Below, piece after piece: positions 35,586 through 47,215 of a stretch of 64,000 nt of DNA. Made by a program: the position numbers and the translations under genes. The notes below the pieces were generated by a model. That model ran no database searches. It was not told the DNA's origin and saw only the letters and a program-made list of their open reading frames with translations. Source of the DNA: Stenotrophomonas sp. Ste86 (lineage in GTDB: Bacteria > Pseudomonadota > Gammaproteobacteria > Xanthomonadales > Xanthomonadaceae); NCBI RefSeq assembly GCF_024519465.1, contig NZ_JALJRW010000008.1:1-64000 (forward strand). The letters are read 5' to 3'. Every line of letters starts with the position of its first letter. The stretch's first letter is position 1.

Positions 35586-36647
35586 ATGTCATTGCGCAGC
35601 AAAACCGATCCGATGCCACCGCACGGATTGACCAAGGGCAAGGCCGCTACGATCAATGACATCGCGCGCCTGTCCGGGGTATCCAAGAAGACCGTCTCGC
35701 GCATCATCAACAACTCGCCGCTGGTGCGCAAAGACACCCGCGACAAGGTCGAGGCGCTGATGCGCGAAGTGGGCTATGCGCCCGACCCGCTCGCACGCGG
35801 GCTGGCGTTCCGGCGCTCGTTCCTGATCGGCATGGTCTACGACAACCCCACCGCGCAGTACATCGTGGACATGCAGTACGGCGCGCTCGACGCGCTGCGC
35901 GGGTCCAGCTTCGAACTGGTGGTGCATCCGTGCGACTCGCGCAGCCCCGGTTACATCGAGGGCGTGCGTCGCTTCGTGCAGCAGCAGAAGCTGCACGGTG
36001 TGATCCTGGTGCCGCGCGCGTCCGAAGACCAGGCGCTGGTGGACATGCTCGACGAGATCGGCTGCCGCTTCACCCGCATCGCCTCGCTGCCGCTGGATGA
36101 CACCTCGCAGATGGTGGTCACCCATGACCGCGACGGCGCCGCCGAAGCAGCCGATTACCTGCTCTCGCTCGGCCACCGCGACATCGCGCTGGTCACCGGC
36201 CCGAGCGCGTACCGCTCGGCGCACGAGCGCACCGCCGGCTTCATCGATGCCCTGGCCAAGCGCGGTATCGAACTGCCGCCGGCACGCATCGTCGAAGCCG
36301 GTTACACCTTCGAATCGGGCGTGGCCGCTGCTGAAAAACTGCTGCTCGGCAAGCAGCGCCCGACCGCCATCTTCACCGGTAACGATGAAATGGCCGCCGG
36401 TATTTACAAGGTCGCGCTGCGCGCGGGCATCAACATCCCGCGCCAGCTGTCGATCATCGGCTACGACGACAGCCCGCTGGCCTCGCGCCTGTGGCCGTCG
36501 CTGACCTCGGTGCGTCGCCACACCCGCGACACCGGGCGCACCGCTGCGGCCATGCTGATCCAGCCTGACGGCCAGGCCGCGCTGCAGATCGCCAGCGTGC
36601 GCCCGCACCTGATCGTGCGCGATTCCTGCCAGCCGCCCGAGGATTGA
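35586..36647 (+). CDS. LacI-family transcriptional regulator of the uronate locus
   Basis: This 353-residue repressor-type protein has a LacI helix-turn-helix (about 24-70: ATINDIARLSGVSKKTVSRI and hinge YAPDPLARGLA). A periplasmic-binding-protein-like effector domain follows (IGMVYDNPTAQYI, LVTGPSAYRSAHERT, TGNDEMAAGIYKVAL, SIIGYDDSPLASRLWPSLTSV). It starts 43 bp after the GH43 gene and probably ends the operon. Four LacI-format sites (TGACACCG(G/C)T) flank the kdgK, TonB-receptor, hydratase and kduI units and are its likely operators. The inducer is probably an intermediate such as KDG, but this is inferred. Confidence 0.93.
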   Translation: MSLRSKTDPMPPHGLTKGKAATINDIARLSGVSKKTVSRIINNSPLVRKDTRDKVEALMREVGYAPDPLARGLAFRRSFLIGMVYDNPTAQYIVDMQYGALDALRGSSFELVVHPCDSRSPGYIEGVRRFVQQQKLHGVILVPRASEDQALVDMLDEIGCRFTRIASLPLDDTSQMVVTHDRDGAAEAADYLLSLGHRDIALVTGPSAYRSAHERTAGFIDALAKRGIELPPARIVEAGYTFESGVAAAEKLLLGKQRPTAIFTGNDEMAAGIYKVALRAGINIPRQLSIIGYDDSPLASRLWPSLTSVRRHTRDTGRTAAAMLIQPDGQAALQIASVRPHLIVRDSCQPPED

Positions 36648-37715
<1,068 letters not shown>

Positions 37716-37781
37716 CCCCGATGCGTCGCCCGCAGCGTGCGGGCGGCGCTTGTGCCGCATTGGAAAAGGACCGCATACGCA

Positions 37782-38537
37782 ATGGCTAATCCGTTCAGTC
37801 TGGAAGGCAAGGTCGCCCTGGTCACCGGTGGCAATACCGGCCTGGGGCAGGGCATCGCGGTGGCATTGGCGCACGCCGGTGCCGACGTCGCCGTCGCCGG
37901 TATCCAGCCGCCCACCGAGACCATCGCCGCCATCACCGCCCTCGGCCGCCGCTGCCTGGCGATCGAAGCGAACCTGATCAGCATCGAGCCGGTGGAGCGG
38001 GTCATCCGCGAGACCATCGAGGGCCTCGGCGGCCTGGATATCCTGGTCAACAACGCCGGCCTGATCCGCCGCGCCGATGCCGTGGATTTCAGCGAGCAGG
38101 ACTGGGATGACGTCATGAACGTCAACATCAAGTCCGCGTTCTTCATCTCGCAGGCCGCCGGCAGGCACTTCATCGCCCAAGGGCGCGGCAAGATCATCAA
38201 CATCGCCTCGATGCTGTCCTTCCAGGGCGGCATCCGCGTGCCGTCCTACACTGCCAGCAAGAGCGGTATCGCCGGCATCACCCGCCTGTTGGCCAACGAG
38301 TGGGCCAGCAAGGGCATCAACGTCAACGCGATCGCGCCGGGCTACATGGCCACCGACAACACCGCCGCGCTGCGCGCCGACGAGGACCGCAACAAGTCCA
38401 TCCTCGACCGCATCCCGGCGGCCCGTTGGGGCACCCCGGAAGACCTCGGCGGTACGGCGGTGTTCCTGGCTTCCAGCGCATCGGATTACGTCAACGGCGC
38501 GGTGCTGCCGGTCGACGGCGGCTGGCTCGCTCGGTAA
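37782..38537 (+). CDS. kduD: 2-dehydro-3-deoxy-D-gluconate 5-dehydrogenase
   Basis: KduD reduces 2,5-diketo-3-deoxygluconate to KDG with NAD(P)H. The 251-residue protein is a classical short-chain dehydrogenase, with TGGNTGLGQGIAVAL for the cofactor, NNAGLIRRADAVDF, the catalytic Ser in IASMLSFQGG, and YTASKSGIAG with Tyr and Lys. IAPGYMATDNT follows. It closes the kduID operon and is followed by a strong hairpin. Confidence 0.96.
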   Translation: MANPFSLEGKVALVTGGNTGLGQGIAVALAHAGADVAVAGIQPPTETIAAITALGRRCLAIEANLISIEPVERVIRETIEGLGGLDILVNNAGLIRRADAVDFSEQDWDDVMNVNIKSAFFISQAAGRHFIAQGRGKIINIASMLSFQGGIRVPSYTASKSGIAGITRLLANEWASKGINVNAIAPGYMATDNTAALRADEDRNKSILDRIPAARWGTPEDLGGTAVFLASSASDYVNGAVLPVDGGWLAR

Positions 38538-38573
38538 GCGACACCATCGAACGGTACGCCCACGCGGGCAGAC

Positions 38574-38597
38574 GATGGGCGCCCTTGGGCGCCCATC
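38574..38597 (+). terminator. Terminator-like hairpin after kduD
   Basis: A perfect 10-bp stem (GATGGGCGCC / GGCGCCCATC) with a CTTG loop, 36 bp after the kduD stop. It has no long T run. Confidence 0.6.
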
Positions 38598-38625
38598 TGT
38601 CATTCGGACACCCCATCTGCCCGGT

Positions 38626-38648
38626 AGTGCCGGCCGCTGGCCGGCAGC
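38626..38648. repeat. SMAG-type palindrome (GCCGGCC variant)
   Basis: TAGTGCCGGCCGCTGGCCGGCAG; near-perfect inverted repeat 22 bp upstream of the acetylesterase gene. Confidence 0.65.
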
Positions 38649-38669
38649 TCTCCACCCAGGAGCATGACC

Positions 38670-39770
38670 ATGTTGCGTTTGCTACTGTCCCTGTCGCTGT
38701 TGATGGCGGCCCCCAGCGCGCTGTGCGCCCCGCACCGCATCTTCATTGCCGGGGATTCCACCGCCGCCGAGTACGGCCCCGAGCGCGCGCCGCAGGCCGG
38801 CTGGGGCCAGGCCCTGCAGAGTCACCTCGATCCCGCCGCGTGGGAGGTGCGCAACCACGCCAAGGGCGGGCGCAGCACGCGCAGCTTCATCGAAGAAAAA
38901 CGCCTGGACGCCATTGCCGGCGAGCTCCAGCGCGGGGACGTGCTGCTGATCCAGTTCGGCCACAACGACGCCAAGTTCGAAGATCCCACGCGCTACACCG
39001 ACCCCGCCACGGCCTACCCGCAGTACCTGATGCGCTACGTCCAGCTGGCCCGCGACAAGGGTGCAACGCCGGTGCTGATCACCCCCGCGGCGCGGTTGCT
39101 GTACGACTTCGGCTCGCTGCTGGACACGCATGCGCTGTACACGCAGTCGATGAAACAGCTGGCCACGCGCGAGCAGGTGGCGTTGATCGATCTCAACGAC
39201 AGTTCCACGCGCTGGATCCGCGCGCTGGGCGAGCAGGGCGCGCGTCCGTACTTCCTGTTCGTCCCGGAACAGAACAAGGCCGATGGCACCCACTTCAGCG
39301 TCGCCGGCGCCAACGCGGTGGCCTGCCTGGTGGTGCGCGACTGGGTGGCGCTGCAGCCTGAACTCAAGTCGGCGCTGAAGCGTGATATCGACTGCGAGGT
39401 GCGCAGTGCGGGGCAGGGCGGTGATGCCGCCAGCCCCTCGCGTGTCGTGCACGAGCGCGATATCGCCGTGACCCAGCCGGGGCCGCATGGTGGGGCGGGG
39501 CCGACCACCGCCTATCCCTTCTTCGCCGAGGATGACCTGCCGTTCGTGCTGCGCAAGCGCGTGCTGCACAAGGGCGCGGGCATCGGCCTGCACCCGCAGC
39601 ACAAGGACGAGATCTACTACATCGTCAGCGGGCGTGGCAGCTACGTGCTGGATGGCAAGCAGTACGACGTGGCGGCAGGCGACGCGCTGCTGACCCGCAC
39701 CGGTAGTCTGCACGCGCTGCAGCAGGTGGGGGACGATGACCTGGTGGTGCTGCTGGCCTATCCCCGGTAG
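38670..39770 (+). CDS. rhgT: Rhamnogalacturonan acetylesterase-like SGNH hydrolase fused to a cupin
   Basis: This 366-residue secreted protein (signal peptide RLLLSLSLLMAAPSALCA) starts with an SGNH/GDSL hydrolase of the rhamnogalacturonan-acetylesterase type. IFIAGDSTAAEYGP has the nucleophile Ser, GGRSTRSF the Gly, IQFGHNDAKF the Asn, and DGTHFSVAGA the Asp-His. From about residue 285 a separate cupin follows (LHKGAGIGLHPQHKDEIYYI and SGRGSYVLDGKQYDVAAGD). The fusion is unusual; the cupin may bind sugar or uronate. ATG 38670 is preferred over 38664 because GGAG is then 7 nt away. It follows kduD after a hairpin and has no operator copy of its own. Confidence 0.85.
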   Translation: MLRLLLSLSLLMAAPSALCAPHRIFIAGDSTAAEYGPERAPQAGWGQALQSHLDPAAWEVRNHAKGGRSTRSFIEEKRLDAIAGELQRGDVLLIQFGHNDAKFEDPTRYTDPATAYPQYLMRYVQLARDKGATPVLITPAARLLYDFGSLLDTHALYTQSMKQLATREQVALIDLNDSSTRWIRALGEQGARPYFLFVPEQNKADGTHFSVAGANAVACLVVRDWVALQPELKSALKRDIDCEVRSAGQGGDAASPSRVVHERDIAVTQPGPHGGAGPTTAYPFFAEDDLPFVLRKRVLHKGAGIGLHPQHKDEIYYIVSGRGSYVLDGKQYDVAAGDALLTRTGSLHALQQVGDDDLVVLLAYPR

Positions 39771-39800
39771 GTACCGACCGCTGGTCGGCACCGGCCGTAC

Positions 39801-40460
39801 TCACCGCTGCGGGCCGGCATCCGGTTCCGACCCGAAATGCAGCACGCCGAGCCTGGCCAGGTCCTCGGGGCGTGCGTAGTACGCCTCTTCAAACTGCTCC
39901 AGCGCGTCCTGCTCCGCAGGCGTCATCGCCTCGTACAGATCGCTCAACTCGGTCACCGCCGGATCATCCTCAAAACGATCCAGCAGCCCGCGCATGCCGG
40001 CCAGCGCCGCATGGGTCTGGTCCGCACCCATGGCACGCAGCCCCTGCAGGGCCAGTTGGCAGGTGGGGTCGCCCCAGTTGCACAGGAACTGCATGAAGCC
40101 GCCGTTGTTGATGTCCGCTTCCATCCGCCACAAGGCCACCAGCAGCTGGTCCTGCGCTGACAGCGCGTCCAGTCTCCAGTCCAGCGCATGCAGCCGCTGC
40201 ATGGCATGGTCGTAGCGCGCATCCCACAGCAGGTCCAGCACGTAGACCATGCCGGTGGCCGACGCCGGCGACAGCGCCGGCCAGTTCGCGCCGAGGCCGT
40301 CGTCGGTCAACACCCACTGCGCACGCTGCTTCGCCGACGCCTTCTCCAGCCGCGGGTTGCGCGTGAGGAACTCAGCCACCTGCGTGCCGCTGGCCAGCTG
40401 CAGGTGTACGTGGGTGGCATCGAAGTGGATGGATTGGATGCGGAACGCGGGCAGAGGCAT
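39801..40460 (-). CDS. DUF2442/DUF4375-type protein of unknown function
   Basis: This 219-residue cytosolic protein has an N-terminal DUF2442-like segment (IQSIHFDATHVHLQLASGT) and a longer C-terminal part typical of DUF4375 (INNGGFMQFLCNWGDP, LDRFEDDPAVTELSDLYE). ATG 40460 starts the conserved part. A TTG at 40508 with GGGGGATGGA just upstream would add 16 residues and is also plausible. The function is unknown. Confidence 0.75.
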   Translation of the reverse strand: MPLPAFRIQSIHFDATHVHLQLASGTQVAEFLTRNPRLEKASAKQRAQWVLTDDGLGANWPALSPASATGMVYVLDLLWDARYDHAMQRLHALDWRLDALSAQDQLLVALWRMEADINNGGFMQFLCNWGDPTCQLALQGLRAMGADQTHAALAGMRGLLDRFEDDPAVTELSDLYEAMTPAEQDALEQFEEAYYARPEDLARLGVLHFGSEPDAGPQR

Positions 40461-40518
40461 GGCGTTGGACAGCGGCACGGGCAGGGCCAAGACCTTAACA
40501 GAGCTCAATCCATCCCCC

Positions 40519-40609
40519 GGTAGAGCCGACCGTTGGTCGGCTGCTCCAGATTCATACCACCCGCGGCAATATCGCGCGAACGGCAGCCGACCAACGGTCG
40601 GCTCTACCG
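40519..40609. repeat. SMAG pair, inverted
   Basis: GGTAGAGCCGACCGTTGGTCGGCTGC and its inverted copy GCAGCCGACCAACGGTCGGCTCTACC lie about 40 bp apart, between two leftward genes. Confidence 0.88.
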
Positions 40610-40610
40610 A

Positions 40611-41507
40611 TCAGACGTCGCCGCCGTCTTCCCAACCTTCGCCTGTGCCCTTCTGGAACACGCGGTCGCCGTCCTGCACGTCACCGGCCGGCAGGTGTTC
40701 CTTGGCTTCCAGCGCCGCATAGATCGGGGTGAAGTCCGGCGCGGTCGCCTGCATCAGCTGCTCGAAGCTGTCGATGACGAAGTAGGTCTTCTGGAAGGTG
40801 TCGATGCGGTAGCGCGTGCGCATGATCCGCTCCAGGTCGAAGCCGATCCGGTTCGGCGCCGCCGATTCCAGCGAGTACAGCGATTCGCCCTTGGACGAGA
40901 CGATGCCGGCGCCGTAGATGCGCAGGCCCTCGTCGGTGTTGATCAGGCCGAACTCCACCGTGTACCAGTACAGGCGGGTGAGGTGCTGCAGCGCTTCGGG
41001 GCCGATCGCATGCGCCTTGACGCCGCCGCGCCCGTAGGCGGCCATGTAGTCGGCGAACACCGGGTTCATCAGCAGCGGCACGTGCCCGAACAGGTCATGG
41101 AACATGTCCGGCTCGGCGATGTAATCGATCTGGTCCGGGCGACGGATCCACCAGGTCACCGGGAAGCGACGGTTGGCCAGGTGGTCGAAGAAATCCAGCT
41201 CCGGCAGCAGCCCTTCCACCCCGACCAGGGTCCAGCCGGTGGCCGCGCCCAGTACTTCGTTGAGCTGGTCGAAGCGCGGGATCATGTGCGCGCTCATGCC
41301 CATCTCGTCCTGGGCGTGCAGGAACTCCTTGCTGGCGCGGCCGTCGAGCAGCTCGCGCTGGCGCTGATACAGGGTGCTCCAGGTCGCGTGGTCGTCGGCG
41401 GTGTAAGTGTCCCAAGGCTGTTCAACCACGGCGGTGGTATAGACCGGCACGTATCCCTTGTCGGTCTGCTGGTGTTCGACACGGCGTGGGGTGGTGGCGG
41501 TTTCCAT
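40611..41507 (-). CDS. phhA: Phenylalanine 4-monooxygenase
   Basis: PhhA hydroxylates L-phenylalanine to tyrosine using tetrahydropterin and non-haem iron. The 298-residue protein has the iron ligands H137 and H142 (FHDLFGHVP) and E185 (YWYTVEFGL). The N-terminal extension and FDLERIMRTRYRIDTFQKTYFV are typical of bacterial enzymes. ATG 41507 has AGGAG 9 nt upstream; the upstream ATG (41531) lies in front of that Shine-Dalgarno sequence. It is divergent from an Lrp-family gene, with twin palindromes between. Confidence 0.95.
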   Translation of the reverse strand: METATTPRRVEHQQTDKGYVPVYTTAVVEQPWDTYTADDHATWSTLYQRQRELLDGRASKEFLHAQDEMGMSAHMIPRFDQLNEVLGAATGWTLVGVEGLLPELDFFDHLANRRFPVTWWIRRPDQIDYIAEPDMFHDLFGHVPLLMNPVFADYMAAYGRGGVKAHAIGPEALQHLTRLYWYTVEFGLINTDEGLRIYGAGIVSSKGESLYSLESAAPNRIGFDLERIMRTRYRIDTFQKTYFVIDSFEQLMQATAPDFTPIYAALEAKEHLPAGDVQDGDRVFQKGTGEGWEDGGDV

Positions 41508-41555
41508 CGTGGTGGTCTCCTGGGACGTCATATGACGATGCTAGGGCAGGGGGCG

Positions 41556-41610
41556 CGCAAGAGGATTGCAAAGTTGCGCGGATATGCCGGATTGGCGCAA
41601 TATCATTGCG
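41556..41610. promoter_or_regulatory. Twin 15-bp palindromes between phhA and lrp (candidate Lrp sites)
   Basis: CGCAAG-AGG-ATTGCA (41556-41570) and CGCAAT-ATC-ATTGCG (41596-41610) share a dyad with 3-bp centres. Their starts are exactly 40 bp apart, close to four helical turns. The second is a perfect palindrome and lies 24 bp before the lrp ATG. Lrp/AsnC proteins often bind paired 15-bp dyads on one face of DNA. Confidence 0.6.
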
Positions 41611-41634
41611 TCCATCTCATGTTGCGGAGCAGCA

Positions 41635-42117
41635 ATGGCCGGAGATACCCAGTTCGACCGCACGGATCTTCGCCTACTGGCAGAAATCCAGCAGCACGGC
41701 CGTGCCACCAACGCCGAGCTGGCCGTCCGGGTGAACCTGTCCCCGTCGGCCTGCCTGCGCCGCGTGCAGCGCCTGGAAAGCGAGGGGGTGATTGCCGGTT
41801 ACGGTGCGCGGCTGGAGCCACGCCTGATCGGCCTGGGCCTGCAGGCCTTCGTCCGCGTGCAGCTGGAGAAGCACGACCAGCACGCCATCGGCGTGTTCGC
41901 CGACAGCGTCGTGGAATGGGATGAAGTGGTGGCCTGCCATGCGCTCACCGGCGACATGGACTACCTGCTGCACATCTACGTGCGCGACCTGGAGCATTTC
42001 TCCAGTTTCCTGCTCGACAAGCTGCTCAACGCGGCCGGCGTTGCCGACGTCAACTCCAGCTTCGTGCTGCGCACGGTGAAGGACTTCCGCGCGCTGCCGC
42101 TGTCGCAGCTGGAGTAA
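41635..42117 (+). CDS. Lrp/AsnC-family transcriptional regulator
   Basis: This 160-residue regulator has an N-terminal winged helix-turn-helix (FDRTDLRLLAEIQQHGRATN, LSPSACLRRVQRLESEGVI) and a C-terminal RAM (alpha-beta) effector domain (VVACHALTGDMDYLLHIYV, VNSSFVLRTVKDF). Divergence from phhA suggests that it senses an aromatic amino acid and controls phhA and itself. That link is inferred. ATG 41635 (MAGDTQFDRTD) is used; the upstream extension lies in the promoter. Confidence 0.93.
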   Translation: MAGDTQFDRTDLRLLAEIQQHGRATNAELAVRVNLSPSACLRRVQRLESEGVIAGYGARLEPRLIGLGLQAFVRVQLEKHDQHAIGVFADSVVEWDEVVACHALTGDMDYLLHIYVRDLEHFSSFLLDKLLNAAGVADVNSSFVLRTVKDFRALPLSQLE

Positions 42118-42183
42118 TGCGGATCGCAAACGCGATCACGTGGTGTAACCGACCGGCGGTCGGTTACACGATCATTCCAACCC

Positions 42184-42380
42184 GGTAGAGCAGACCGTTG
42201 GTCGACTGCGCGACCACCCCAACGCGGTAGAGCCGACCGTTGGTCGACTGTGCGACCACCCCAACCCGGTAGAGTCGACCGTTGGTCGACTGTGCGACCA
42301 CCCCAACCCGGTAGAGTCGACCGTTGGTCGACTGCGCGGAAACCAACATCAGGAGCAGCCGACCAACGGTCGGCTCCACC
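42184..42380. repeat. SMAG-derived tandem array, 42-bp unit x 4
   Basis: GGTAGAG(C/T)(C/A)GACCGTTGGTCGACTG repeats start at 42184, 42226, 42268 and 42310, exactly 42 bp apart. An inverted SMAG copy (42356-42380) closes the array. The 14-residue repeats that appear in the minus-strand frame are a by-product. Confidence 0.92.
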
Positions 42381-42392
42381 GGCGGCGGGGCG

Positions 42393-43391
42393 TCAGCCCT
42401 CGCACTTCTCCTTGCGCCCCATCAGACGGCCCACGCGCGAGGGTGCATCACACTTGGGCTTGGGCGGCGGCGGGGCGAGCGCGGCGGCGCGCGCGCGCTG
42501 CAACTGCTGCACCTTGGCGCGGATCTGCGGCATCACCGCCATCGCCGCTTTCTCGCCCTCCAGGATCGCGTTGTTGCGCTGGCTGAAATCGGCCGCGCCA
42601 ATGTCCAGCACCTTTGGCCGGATGATGATGTCCGCGCGCGCCAGTTCCTGCTCGCCCAGGCGCTGGCCCATGATCGAGATCGACTGGTTGACGATGCCGA
42701 GCATGCCGGTGGGCGCCTTGCCGCTGGCCTTGCTGGAGATGTCCACGGCGATCACGATGTCCGCGCCGAGCTGGCGCGCGGCATCCACCGGCACCGGGCT
42801 GACCACGCCGCCATCGATGTAGTTGCCCTTGCCGATCTTCACCGGCTCGAACACGCCCGGGATACTGCTGGAGGCGCGCACCGCCTGGCCGGCGTTGCCG
42901 CGCACGAAGATCGCCCGGTCGCCGGTTTCCAGCTGGGTGGCCACCGCGGCGAACGGCTTGGCGAACTTCTCGATCGGGCGGTTGCCGACCTGGGTGTTGA
43001 CGTAGTCCTGCAGCTTCTGGCCCTGCACCAGGCCGCCGGAGAACAGGCGCACATCGCGGATGCTGGTCTCGTCCAGGGCCACTGCCTTGGACTGCATCTG
43101 GAACGCGTCCATACCGCTGGCATACAGCGCACCGACCACGCTGCCGGCACTGGTGCCCGACACCACCACCGGCTCGAAGCCATTAGCCTCAAGCATCTTG
43201 ATCACCCCGATATGCGCAAAACCCTTGGCCGCACCGCCACCCAGTGCGATGCCGATCTTGACCGGCTTGGCCTGCGCCACGGGCGTGGCCACCGGGGGCG
43301 GGGTCGGGCGGACCGGATCACCGCCGCAGCCGGCCAGCAGGCCGAGCAGGGCAACGGACAGCGTCAGGCGGGTACGGCGCAGTGATTTCAT
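42393..43391 (-). CDS. Patatin-like phospholipase lipoprotein (RssA-like)
   Basis: This 332-residue lipoprotein (lipobox LLAGCG) has a patatin catalytic domain (about 45-260): oxyanion loop IALGGGAAKGFAHIGV, nucleophile elbow SGTSAGSVVGALYASG, and catalytic Asp in YIDGGVVSPVPV. The C terminus is Ala/Pro- and Lys-rich (APPPPKPKCDAPSRVGR). It probably hydrolyses phospholipids or acylglycerols at the inner face of the outer membrane or in the periplasm. The 42-bp SMAG array lies right after its stop. Confidence 0.88.
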   Translation of the reverse strand: MKSLRRTRLTLSVALLGLLAGCGGDPVRPTPPPVATPVAQAKPVKIGIALGGGAAKGFAHIGVIKMLEANGFEPVVVSGTSAGSVVGALYASGMDAFQMQSKAVALDETSIRDVRLFSGGLVQGQKLQDYVNTQVGNRPIEKFAKPFAAVATQLETGDRAIFVRGNAGQAVRASSSIPGVFEPVKIGKGNYIDGGVVSPVPVDAARQLGADIVIAVDISSKASGKAPTGMLGIVNQSISIMGQRLGEQELARADIIIRPKVLDIGAADFSQRNNAILEGEKAAMAVMPQIRAKVQQLQRARAAALAPPPPKPKCDAPSRVGRLMGRKEKCEG

Positions 43392-43689
43392 CGGGGGTCT
43401 GCAGGTGAATAGGCAACGGAGGGCGCCAGCATACCGAAGCCACGGCGGGCCGGGCAGGACACGGCAGCGCTTATTCAGCGCCGCGCTGGCCCAGGCGACG
43501 ACGGCGCGCATCGGAGGAGGCCTGCCGCGTGTGCGCTTCTGGCAACCATCAGGGAATCTGCGAACCGCGTCCACCACAACATGGCCGAATCCTGCTAATG
43601 AATGACCGCAATTTGCGACGCTGTTGTTGTACTGCAACAATTGTCTGGTAGCGCCGGTCCACCACCCCTCCCAACACAGCCTAATCGCC
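43392..43689. promoter_or_regulatory. Spacer of about 300 bp between divergent patatin and TonB-receptor genes
   Basis: No gene is seen. A dyad TTGTTG-TACTG-CAACAA (43624-43640) lies 50 bp before the receptor ATG and could be an operator. The rest shows nothing recognisable. Confidence 0.4.
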
Positions 43690-45957
<2,268 letters not shown>

Positions 45958-45986
45958 TGCAACGTCACATGTCGTGAAAATCCAGG

Positions 45987-46012
45987 AACGGCGCGGAGAG
46001 ATCCGCGCCGTT
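45987..46012 (+). terminator. Intrinsic terminator after the TonB receptor
   Basis: A perfect 11-bp stem (AACGGCGCGGA / TCCGCGCCGTT) with a GAGA loop is followed by CTTCGTT. Confidence 0.75.
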
Positions 46013-46045
46013 CTTCGTTGATGGCCTCCGCCATTTCGCCGCTTC

Positions 46046-46074
46046 GGTAGAGCCGACCCACGGTCGGCTCTACC
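46046..46074. repeat. SMAG element, perfect palindrome
   Basis: GGTAGAGCCGACC and GGTCGGCTCTACC flank a CAC centre; a single full copy. Confidence 0.88.
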
Positions 46075-46104
46075 GGTAACGCGCTGTCCCCTGCAGGCGT
46101 CGAC

Positions 46105-46956
46105 TCACAGCGCGCTCGCCGGCCGCACCTTCAACACCGCCTCTTCGGCAGCGCAATCCCGCGCGGAATGCAGCCCCGCCTTGCGTGCGGCGGCGATCTC
46201 CTTGCGCGCGGCCAGCAGGTCCTTGTTGAACGCGGCGTTGTCGTGCAGTCGTGCCACGGCGGCGGCGCCCATGAAGCGGCCCTCCAGGATGTCGCTCTGC
46301 CAGTGCACGTTGCACACCAGGCGGCTCTCGCCGTAGTTGCGGCCGCGCGCCTGGATGGCGTCGGCGCGATCGGGGACGATCTCGGACAGGATCAGCGCCC
46401 AGGTCCAGCCGATCGACGTGTGGCCGGACGGGTAGGAGCCATTGCCGCGCAGGTCCTTCTCGTCTTCCGGTGAGCAGGTTGGCTCGTTGTTGACCATGAA
46501 CGGACGCGCGCGCTGGTAGTGCTTCTTGGCCGTGCGGGTGGCGGCACTGGCATCGATCCGGCTGCGCTCGAGCAGGCGGTACAACGCCGGGGTCTTCACT
46601 GCATCCACGTCCACGTCGATGGCGCAGGAGAACTGGTTGGCACCGGCCGGGAAGCCCAGTTCGGCGTCGCGATGGGCCTGCGCGAAGCGCGGGCTGCCGC
46701 GCAGCGCTCGGGCTTGGCGACTGACCTGTTCGTCCAGCGCGAAGCCGGCCGAACCGGCCGCCGGCGGTGCGGGCACCAGTGCCAGGCTGTCCGGCACGGC
46801 ATCCGACGGCAGGTAGCCGGTCGCCTTGGTGGTCACCGAAGCTTCCACCGCCGTCGCCCCGGGCGCAGCCGTCGTCGCACAGCCTGCCAGGGTCGCCAGC
46901 AGGGCGGTGGCCAGCAGCGGGCGCAGAAGTGCAGGAGCGCGCAGGGACGAAGGCAT
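46105..46956 (-). CDS. Class A non-specific acid phosphatase (PAP2-type), lipoprotein
   Basis: This 283-residue periplasmic lipoprotein (lipobox LAGC) belongs to class A bacterial acid phosphatases related to PhoN/PhoC. The signature is present in order: KKHYQRARP, NGSYPSGHTS and GESRLVCNVHWQSD, covering the phosphate-binding Lys/Arg, Ser-Gly-His and catalytic His-Asp. It should hydrolyse many phosphomonoesters at low pH. ATG 46956 is preferred; an ATG 10 codons upstream is possible. Confidence 0.92.
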   Translation of the reverse strand: MPSSLRAPALLRPLLATALLATLAGCATTAAPGATAVEASVTTKATGYLPSDAVPDSLALVPAPPAAGSAGFALDEQVSRQARALRGSPRFAQAHRDAELGFPAGANQFSCAIDVDVDAVKTPALYRLLERSRIDASAATRTAKKHYQRARPFMVNNEPTCSPEDEKDLRGNGSYPSGHTSIGWTWALILSEIVPDRADAIQARGRNYGESRLVCNVHWQSDILEGRFMGAAAVARLHDNAAFNKDLLAARKEIAAARKAGLHSARDCAAEEAVLKVRPASAL

Positions 46957-47215
46957 CGGCAGGTCTCGAAGAGGGGAGAGCCGCATGATCGCAGCTTCAC
47001 CTGGCCGCGACAGTGGCCGTTGGTCATGTGGCCAGATCCGGCACGGCCGGCGCTTGGATAACGGAAACCCGCTACTGGTTCACGGTTTTCAATGGAGGCG
47101 CGACATAGCTTCGCCAAAGGCGCCATCACTCGTCATATCTCTATGGATAGATGCACTACATGGCAACGCGGTAGCGCCGGTCATCAGGGGGATCACCTGC
47201 AAGGGAGCAAAACGG

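Noticed and set aside
42164-42379. Minus-strand frame with 14-residue repeats
   Set aside because: It is a translation of the 42-bp SMAG array, whose period happens to be a multiple of three.
46826-47215. N-terminal extension of the lipase-like gene
   Set aside because: It overlaps the divergent acid phosphatase gene, and the ATG at 47216 has a good Shine-Dalgarno sequence and signal peptide.
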